The notes beneath the pieces were generated by a model. It ran no database searches and was not told where the DNA came from. It worked only from the letters and a program-made list of their open reading frames with translations. Below are positions 1 through 6,357 of a DNA stretch of 64,000 bases, one piece after another. This DNA is from Lentisphaerota bacterium. GTDB lineage: Bacteria; Verrucomicrobiota; Lentisphaeria; Victivallales; Victivallaceae. Position 1 is the first letter of the stretch. Each line of letters opens with the position of its first letter. The DNA lies in assembly GCA_015061815.1 (NCBI GenBank), contig SUVW01000003.1:1-64000 (forward strand). Reading direction: 5' to 3'. The position numbers and the translations under genes are program-made.

Positions 1-2
1 CT

Positions 3-1235
3 TTTGCAGAAATTTTTCTTGCATCCGGAATCACAACAGGAATTGTTCTTGCGGGATATATCGTTTATACTTTATTGCAGACAAAATATCAGCTGATCTA
101 CTGGATCCAGGTTTTGGAACTGATCGCGTTTCACTGGGATATCGGTTGGTTTTATCAGGGAAAAGAAGATTTCAAGAGTCTGCTTTACCGTAATTTTCTG
201 GTAAAAATGCTTTATATTATTTTAATCTTTTCCTTTATCAGATCTCCGGAAGATCTGCCTCTTTATGTACTCTTCCGGGTCGGAACATTTCTTGTGGGCG
301 GAGCGACTCTGCTTTGTCCGGTGTTTTTCCAGTGCTGGAAAGAGAAGATCCGAGTCAGTTTTTCTGCAGTGCCGTATCATATCAAAAAAATGATTCCGCT
401 TTTCATTCCGCAAATCGCCATTCAGGTTTACACCGTATTGGATAAAACCATGATCGGAGTTATCACGCAATCGCCCTATCAGAATGGCTGTTATGAAGAA
501 GCGATGAAAGTGATCCGGGTATTGATGAACTTTGTCGGTGCGGCGGCGGGGGTTCTGATGCCCCGGATCGCTTCACTCCATGCAGCGGGAAATACGGAGG
601 AGATCAGAAAAAAACTCTCTATGGGAATCCGTTTTGTCTGTCTGATCACTCTGCCGATGATTGCCGGAGTTATTATAGTAGCCCCGATATTTATGCCGTG
701 GTTTCTGGGTCCCGGTTTTGATGACACTGTAATATTGCTGCAAACATTGGGAGTTCTGTTTTTAGTAATTGGAATCGGAAGAGTTACAGGAAGCTGCTTA
801 CTGGCGGTCAAAAAAGAGAATCTTTATACACGAAATGTCTGTATCGGAGCGGTGATGAATTTTCTTTTGAACTTATGGCTGATAAACCGTTATCAAGCAC
901 AAGGAGCGGCGATTGCTTCGGTTATAGCCGAAGTGATTGTTACCGCCCTGATGTTCTATGAATGCCGTCACTATCTGAATGCAGGAAAAACAGTCAAAAT
1001 GTTCTCTTTATACTTATTATGTGCGGCAGCTATGACGGGATTTCTTATGGCAATAATCAACTGTATCACTCTCAACGCATTCTGGAAGTTAAGTATATTA
1101 TCAATCTCCGGAGCTGTAATGTATGGCGCTGTTTTATTGGTGATAAAAGATGATCTTATATACAGTGTAATAAAAACACTGTTCCGGAAATTCACGGACA
1201 GTTTCCGGAAAAACATTAAAGAGGATTGTAAATGA
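3..1235 (+). CDS. Polysaccharide biosynthesis flippase (Wzx/MATE-like), 5' truncated by window edge
   Basis: Frame stays open from base 3 through the listed ORF (75..1235); many hydrophobic TM segments; 'MIPLFIPQIAIQVYTVLDKTMIG...YEEAMKVIRV' typical of oligosaccharide flippases; EPS gene context. Confidence 0.85.
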   Translation, partial: FAEIFLASGITTGIVLAGYIVYTLLQTKYQLIYWIQVLELIAFHWDIGWFYQGKEDFKSLLYRNFLVKMLYIILIFSFIRSPEDLPLYVLFRVGTFLVGGATLLCPVFFQCWKEKIRVSFSAVPYHIKKMIPLFIPQIAIQVYTVLDKTMIGVITQSPYQNGCYEEAMKVIRVLMNFVGAAAGVLMPRIASLHAAGNTEEIRKKLSMGIRFVCLITLPMIAGVIIVAPIFMPWFLGPGFDDTVILLQTLGVLFLVIGIGRVTGSCLLAVKKENLYTRNVCIGAVMNFLLNLWLINRYQAQGAAIASVIAEVIVTALMFYECRHYLNAGKTVKMFSLYLLCAAAMTGFLMAIINCITLNAFWKLSILSISGAVMYGAVLLVIKDDLIYSVIKTLFRKFTDSFRKNIKEDCK

Positions 1236-1375
1236 GCGTAAAAATATCCGTCTGCATCCCGGTTTACGGGGTGGAAAAATACATCGAAAGATGCGCCCGC
1301 AGTTTGTTTGAGCAAACTATGCGGGCCGGGATGCATTTTTTATTTGGCGTGTATCAACTTTTCTCTGGCAAGTAA
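1232..1375 (+). pseudogene. Truncated GT2 glycosyltransferase N-terminus (47 aa: MSVKISVCIPVYGVEKYIERCARSLFEQTMRAGMHFLFGVYQLFSGK*)
   Basis: ATG overlaps flippase stop (ATGA); near-identical to the start of the full GT2 at 3242, with 73 bp identical (1253-1325 = 3263-3335). Confidence 0.85.
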
Positions 1376-1405
1376 AATATACAGAAAAATTAAAGGTATA
1401 AAATA

Positions 1406-2452
1406 ATGAAGATAACTCATCCGATAGATTTTGTCATTCCCTGGGTTGATGGCAATGATCCGGCATGGCAGGCTGAACGGGCAAAGTACAGCGATGATTC
1501 CGGAGACTCAAGAATTGTTCGTTTCCGCGATTGGGGGCTTTTGCCTTATTGGTTCAGGGGGGTGGAAAAATTTGCCCCCTGGGTAAATAAAGTCCACTTC
1601 ATCACCTGGGGCCATGTGCCAAAATGGCTGAATATAGAGCATCCGAAACTGCATATTGTCAATCACAAAGACTATATTCCTGAAAAATATCTTCCGACAT
1701 TCAGTGCCAATCCGATTGAGTTGAATATACACAGGATCGATGGCTTGGCAGAACATTTTGTCTACTTCAATGACGATATATTTTTAACCAAACCGGTGAA
1801 AGAAACAGATTTTTTCCGGAATAGTCTGCCGTGTGATACAGCGGTTTTAGGACCTGCGAATCTTTTTCTTCCAGATAACGGCATACCCCTTCCGGAAAAT
1901 GTTTTTTCCATGGGGTTCAATGATATTATGGTCATAAATCACCGCTTCAACAAAAAAGAAGTCTTAAAAAAGTATTGGTACAAATTTTTTTCACCGAAAT
2001 ACGGAAAAACAGGGATCAGTTCATTCTTGCAATTACCTTACCGGCAGATTTATGGATTTTATGTTCACCATCTGCCATCGGCTTTCAGAAAATCGATGCT
2101 CGGCCTGGTTTGGCAGGAAAATCCTGAAATAATGGACCACACCTGTCAAAATAAATTCCGTAAATTTACAGATGTCAATCAGTGGCTGGTGCAATATTAT
2201 CAATTTTGTACCGGAAACTTTGTGCCGGTTTCTCCAGGTCGCGGAAAGTGCTTTGATATTTTCAAGGAAGGGATGGAGGCTTTCAGGGCAATCAAGAAAC
2301 AAAAGTATAAGATGATCTGCTGCAATGATTCGGCAGATGCAGATTTTGAACTTGCATCCAAGCAGTTACACGATGCTTTCAGCAGTATATTGCCGGATAA
2401 ATGTTCTTTTGAGATAACGGACAAGACGGACAAGAACGGACAGAACGGTTAA
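1406..2452 (+). CDS. Stealth family capsular polysaccharide phosphotransferase
   Basis: 'IDFVIPWVDGNDPAWQAERAKYS' (CR1-like) and 'EHFVYFNDDIFLTKPV' (CR2-like) match the Stealth signature. Confidence 0.9.
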   Translation: MKITHPIDFVIPWVDGNDPAWQAERAKYSDDSGDSRIVRFRDWGLLPYWFRGVEKFAPWVNKVHFITWGHVPKWLNIEHPKLHIVNHKDYIPEKYLPTFSANPIELNIHRIDGLAEHFVYFNDDIFLTKPVKETDFFRNSLPCDTAVLGPANLFLPDNGIPLPENVFSMGFNDIMVINHRFNKKEVLKKYWYKFFSPKYGKTGISSFLQLPYRQIYGFYVHHLPSAFRKSMLGLVWQENPEIMDHTCQNKFRKFTDVNQWLVQYYQFCTGNFVPVSPGRGKCFDIFKEGMEAFRAIKKQKYKMICCNDSADADFELASKQLHDAFSSILPDKCSFEITDKTDKNGQNG

Positions 2453-2480
2453 TGTCAGCATCTGTAATATCTGTTTAATC
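2417..2480 (+). repeat. Short degenerate repeats (acggacaag units followed by agcatctgtaatatctgtttaat)
   Basis: acggacaag 2417-2425, 2426-2434; aacggacag 2435-2443; then agcatctgtaatatctgtttaat, resembling agcgtctgtaatgtctgttaat at 3120-3141. Confidence 0.75.
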
Positions 2481-2511
2481 AGCTTAAAAAACAGTCGGGA
2501 GAAATAAAAAA

Positions 2512-3102
2512 ATGAGCGACGATCGATCTTCTTTGCTCCAGCCATCCGGCGGTTACCGCAAATTGCGGGCATTCACCCTGGCGCAGCTGTGCTATGATAT
2601 AACTGTCCGTTTTGTGGAATTATATATCCCGAAAAATTCCCGAACCACCGATCAAATGGTGCAAGCTGCCCGCAGTGGAGTACAAAATATTGCAGAAGGA
2701 TCCTGTGCTTCCGCGACCAGTTCGCGCACAGAATTGAAATTGACCGGTGTCGCCCGTGCTTCACTGGAAGAGTTGCGTTTGGATTATGAAGATTTTTTAC
2801 GGCAGCATGAAGCTGTACAATGGACAAAAGATCACCCTCTTTATCAGGAGTGTGTAAAATGTAAAATTTCCACGATGGAACAATTCCGGGAGTTTATTCT
2901 CTGGGCGTTGAGCCAAAATACTGATCATGGGAAATGTGCTGCCCAGGCGGCAATCGTCGCGAATGGGGCCTTAATGTTGATAAATATAACCAATTATCTG
3001 TTGGATAAACTATTAAGAAAGCAAGCGGAAAATTTTGAACAAAACGGCGGATTTTCTGAACGCATGATGCAAGTGCGGTTAAAAAAGCGCAGGAAAGAGT
3101 AA
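2512..3102 (+). CDS. Four-helix bundle protein (S23 / 23S rRNA intervening-sequence protein family)
   Basis: 'RTTDQMVQAARSGVQNIAEGSCASATSSRTELKLTGVARASLEELRLDYEDFLR' is the S23/four-helix-bundle signature. Confidence 0.88.
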   Translation: MSDDRSSLLQPSGGYRKLRAFTLAQLCYDITVRFVELYIPKNSRTTDQMVQAARSGVQNIAEGSCASATSSRTELKLTGVARASLEELRLDYEDFLRQHEAVQWTKDHPLYQECVKCKISTMEQFREFILWALSQNTDHGKCAAQAAIVANGALMLINITNYLLDKLLRKQAENFEQNGGFSERMMQVRLKKRRKE

Positions 3103-3111
3103 CGATCAGTC

Positions 3112-3230
3112 ATGTCCGTAGCGTCTGTAATGTCTGTTAATGTCTGTTAATGTCTGTTAATGTCTGTTAATGTCTGTTAATGTCTGTTAATGTCTGTTAA
3201 TGTCTGTTAATGTCTGTTAATGTCCGTTCA
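3112..3230 (+). repeat. Tandem 10-bp repeat TGTCTGTTAA, 9 perfect copies (3131-3220) with degenerate flanking units
   Basis: Read directly: tgtctgttaa x9 at 3131-3220; gcgtctgtaa before, tgtccgttca after. Confidence 0.98.
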
Positions 3231-3241
3231 AAGGAGTTTTT

Positions 3242-4258
3242 ATGAGTGTAAAAGTTTCAGTATGCATCCCGGTTTACGGGGTGGAAAAATACATCGAAAG
3301 ATGCGCCCGCAGTTTGTTTGAGCAAACTATGCGGGAAGACATTGAATTTGTCTTTGTCAATGACTGTACCCCGGATAGAAGCATTGAGATTTTAGAGCAA
3401 ATCCTGTCGGAGTATCCTCACCGTAAAGAGCAGACAAAAATCATCCACCATGAACAAAACAAAGGGTTGGTTGCCGCCAGAAAAACCGGACTGGCATATG
3501 CTTCCGGGGAATACATCATTCACTGTGATTCTGATGATTGGGTTGAGCTGGATATGTATGAAAAGATGTATAATGCTGCGAAAGAAAATGATGCAGATAT
3601 GGTTTATTGTGATTATTTTGAAAACATCTCTTCCGGAAAGCAAAAAATAATTACAATCCCGCAATACAACTGTTGTGATACTCTATTAAAAAATATTCTT
3701 TCCGGAAAAGTTCATTGCTCTTTGTGTAACAAACTTTTCAAAAAAGATATCGTTTTGGCGGATGATATTTATGCTCCGGATGATATTTGTCTTTCTGAAG
3801 ACTTTCTAAGAGTTTCGCAGATGTTATTAAAATGTAAGAAAGTTGCCTGGTATTCAGAATCTTTTTACCATTACTTCAGGGAAAGAGAAAATTCTTATAC
3901 TTTTCCTGCGGCTTATAAAATAGAATATTTTAATGGAACTTGCCAAGTTGTGGACTTTTTGAAAGGTATATTGCCGCTGCATCAACAAAGAAATTTGGCA
4001 AACTTTCAGGCATTGTCTATGTTTAAGGCGATAAAACATAAATTATTGACAACAGAAGATTTTAAAAATCTGTGGTCTGCTGATCGCAGAAGAATATTGT
4101 TTGCTCCGAATCTCCATATCATCAAAAGACTTGTGATTTTAAGTGCCTTTGTATCATATCCTTTGACCACTGAAATTATAATGCAAATACAAAAATCATG
4201 CTTTTGTAATATTTTACTTAAAATCAGAAACTCATTAAAATTATTGTATTACAGGTGA
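3242..4258 (+). CDS. Family 2 glycosyltransferase
   Basis: 'VSVCIPVYGVEKYIERCARSLFEQT...EFVFVNDCTPDRS...HCDSDDWVE' GT2 motifs; SD-like AAAGGAG upstream. Confidence 0.95.
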   Translation: MSVKVSVCIPVYGVEKYIERCARSLFEQTMREDIEFVFVNDCTPDRSIEILEQILSEYPHRKEQTKIIHHEQNKGLVAARKTGLAYASGEYIIHCDSDDWVELDMYEKMYNAAKENDADMVYCDYFENISSGKQKIITIPQYNCCDTLLKNILSGKVHCSLCNKLFKKDIVLADDIYAPDDICLSEDFLRVSQMLLKCKKVAWYSESFYHYFRERENSYTFPAAYKIEYFNGTCQVVDFLKGILPLHQQRNLANFQALSMFKAIKHKLLTTEDFKNLWSADRRRILFAPNLHIIKRLVILSAFVSYPLTTEIIMQIQKSCFCNILLKIRNSLKLLYYR

Positions 4259-4416
4259 AAATAGTGAGAACAGCAATAGTTATAGCAGATATATCTTTGC
4301 GGGCAGGGACAGAAAGAGCTGTCAGTAATTTAGCAAACATTCTGGCTTCGAAACATAAAGTGACAATCATCAGCATTTGCAGCAAACCGGGAGTTTCAGA
4401 AGGTTACAACCAATAA
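4255..4416 (+). pseudogene. N-terminal remnant of a GT4-type glycosyltransferase (53 aa)
   Basis: Translation VKIVRTAIVIADISLRAGTERAVSNLANILASKHKVTIISICSKPGVSEGYNQ* resembles the GT4 N-terminus (GGxERxxxxLAxxL) then stops; GTG overlaps the GT2 stop. Confidence 0.7.
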
Positions 4417-4429
4417 GGATAAATAAACG

Positions 4430-5545
4430 ATGAAATATGATTATCTTCTCGTCGGGGCCGGACTTTTCAATGCGACTTTCGCAGCTCTCGCCCGCGAAGC
4501 CGGAAAAAGTTGTCTGGCCGTCGAAAAACGCAACCATATCGCCGGAAATATCTATACCGAAAATGTCGATGGCATCAATATACATCAATATGGCGCGCAC
4601 ATCTTTCATACCGATGATAAAGAGTGCTGGGATTTCGTCAACCGGTTTGCCGAATTCAACCGCTATACCAACAGTCCGGTGGCTCTCATCAATGGCAAAT
4701 TATTCAATCTGCCATTCAATATGAATACCTTTCACGCCATCTGGCCCGATGTCATCACCCCGGAACAGGCCCGAAAACGCATCGCAGAACAGGCCGGAGA
4801 AGTCAAAACACCACAAAACCTTGAAGAACAAGCCATTTCACTCGTCGGCAGAGATATTTACGAATTGCTCATCAAAGGCTACACCGAAAAGCAGTGGGGC
4901 AGAGCATGCACCGAACTTGCCGCCGATATCATCAAACGGCTGCCATTGCGTTTCACTTATGACAACAACTACTTCAATGACCGTTTTCAAGGCATCCCCA
5001 TCGGCGGATACACCGGAATGATCCGGAAAATGTTCGGTGATACCGAAATCCGCCTTTCCTGCGACTTCCTTGCCAATAAAAATGAATTGCCTCAACTGGC
5101 AGAAAAGGTAATTTATACCGGCACCATCGATTCTTATTTTGATTATTGTTTCGGCGAACTGGAATACCGTTCTTTGCGCTTTGAAACCGATAAATATCCC
5201 TGTCAGAATCAACAGGGCGTGGCGGTGATCAACCATACTTCAGCCTCGGTGCCGTACACCAGAACCATTGAACACAAACACTTTGAAGTTGAAAATAAAG
5301 ACGGATTCAATGCTCCTTACACCTTTGTCACCCGGGAATATCCGGCCGACTGGAAACGGGGAGATGAACCGTATTATCCGGTAAATAATATTCGCAATTC
5401 GGAAATTTATCAAAAATATTCCGATCAGGCGGCAAAAGAAAAAAATGTCATTTTCGGCGGCCGCCTCGGCATGTACCGTTACTTTGATATGGATGATACC
5501 GTCATCGCCGCCATAAATTGTTTCAAACAGCAGGTAAAACCATGA
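4430..5545 (+). CDS. glf: UDP-galactopyranose mutase
   Basis: 'YDYLLVGAGLFNATFAALAREAGKSCLAVEKRNHIAGNIYTE...HQYGAHIFHTDDKECWDFVNRF...NGKLFNLPFNMNTF' diagnostic of Glf. Confidence 0.97.
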   Translation: MKYDYLLVGAGLFNATFAALAREAGKSCLAVEKRNHIAGNIYTENVDGINIHQYGAHIFHTDDKECWDFVNRFAEFNRYTNSPVALINGKLFNLPFNMNTFHAIWPDVITPEQARKRIAEQAGEVKTPQNLEEQAISLVGRDIYELLIKGYTEKQWGRACTELAADIIKRLPLRFTYDNNYFNDRFQGIPIGGYTGMIRKMFGDTEIRLSCDFLANKNELPQLAEKVIYTGTIDSYFDYCFGELEYRSLRFETDKYPCQNQQGVAVINHTSASVPYTRTIEHKHFEVENKDGFNAPYTFVTREYPADWKRGDEPYYPVNNIRNSEIYQKYSDQAAKEKNVIFGGRLGMYRYFDMDDTVIAAINCFKQQVKP

Positions 5546-6312
5546 ATATCAAAATCATAGTTGCAGCTCACAAACCATATTTCATGCCGGATGATCCGGC
5601 ATATTTCCCGCTGCAGGCCGGAGCGGATATCAACCCTCCTCTTGCCTGGCAGGGAGATAACAGCGGTGAAAATATCAGTGCCAAAAACCGCAATTTCTGT
5701 GAATTGACCTGTCTTTACTGGGCATGGAAAAATCTTGATGCCGACTATCTCGGATTGGTTCACTACCGCCGCCATTTTTCCGGGAAATCCGCCTTTGATC
5801 CCAAAAAGCGGATCATAACTTCCCAAAAACTGGAAAAGCTTTTCAGTGATTGTGACATCATTATGCCAAAAAAACGCAATTACTTTATTGAAAGCAATTT
5901 TCAGCAATATATCCATGCCCATCATCCGGAAGACCTCGAGGTAACCGAAGCGGTCATAACGGAAAAATATCCCGATTATCTGCCGGCTTATAATGCAGTC
6001 ATGAAACGCTCCAGCGGCTACCGTTTCAATATGTGCATCATGCGCCGGGAACTCCTGAATGATTACTGCAAATGGCTCTTTGACATTCTCTTTGAAGTGG
6101 AAAAACGTCTGGATATTTCCAATTATTCAGCCTACGATGCCCGGGTTTTCGGCTTTATCAGCGAAAGATTGCTCGATATCTGGATCGAAAAAAACAACTT
6201 TAAGGTCACCGCGTTGCCACTGGTCAATCTTGAAAGCCAGCATTGGGGGAAAAAGATTTGCAACTTCCTGCTGCGCAAAATTTCCGGCGGCAAATGGGGC
6301 AGAACACACTGA
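5542..6312 (+). CDS. DUF4422 domain protein, putative polysaccharide glycosyltransferase
   Basis: 'KIIVAAHKPYFMPDDPAYFPLQAGAD...CELTCLYWAWKNLDADYLGLVHYRRHF'; start moved to ATG 5542. Confidence 0.9.
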   Translation: MNIKIIVAAHKPYFMPDDPAYFPLQAGADINPPLAWQGDNSGENISAKNRNFCELTCLYWAWKNLDADYLGLVHYRRHFSGKSAFDPKKRIITSQKLEKLFSDCDIIMPKKRNYFIESNFQQYIHAHHPEDLEVTEAVITEKYPDYLPAYNAVMKRSSGYRFNMCIMRRELLNDYCKWLFDILFEVEKRLDISNYSAYDARVFGFISERLLDIWIEKNNFKVTALPLVNLESQHWGKKICNFLLRKISGGKWGRTH

Positions 6313-6324
6313 CGGTGTCTGCCC
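6297..6324 (+). terminator. Hairpin at the end of the EPS gene cluster
   Basis: gggcaga...tctgccc inverted repeat around the DUF4422 stop; no strong U-tract. Confidence 0.4.
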
Positions 6325-6357
6325 ACCGCTGCTTTTACGCAGTATCCCTCCCTGCCG

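Noticed and set aside
3112-3230. 10-bp tandem array as a CRISPR array
   Set aside because: Units are contiguous with no spacers and too short; no cas genes nearby.
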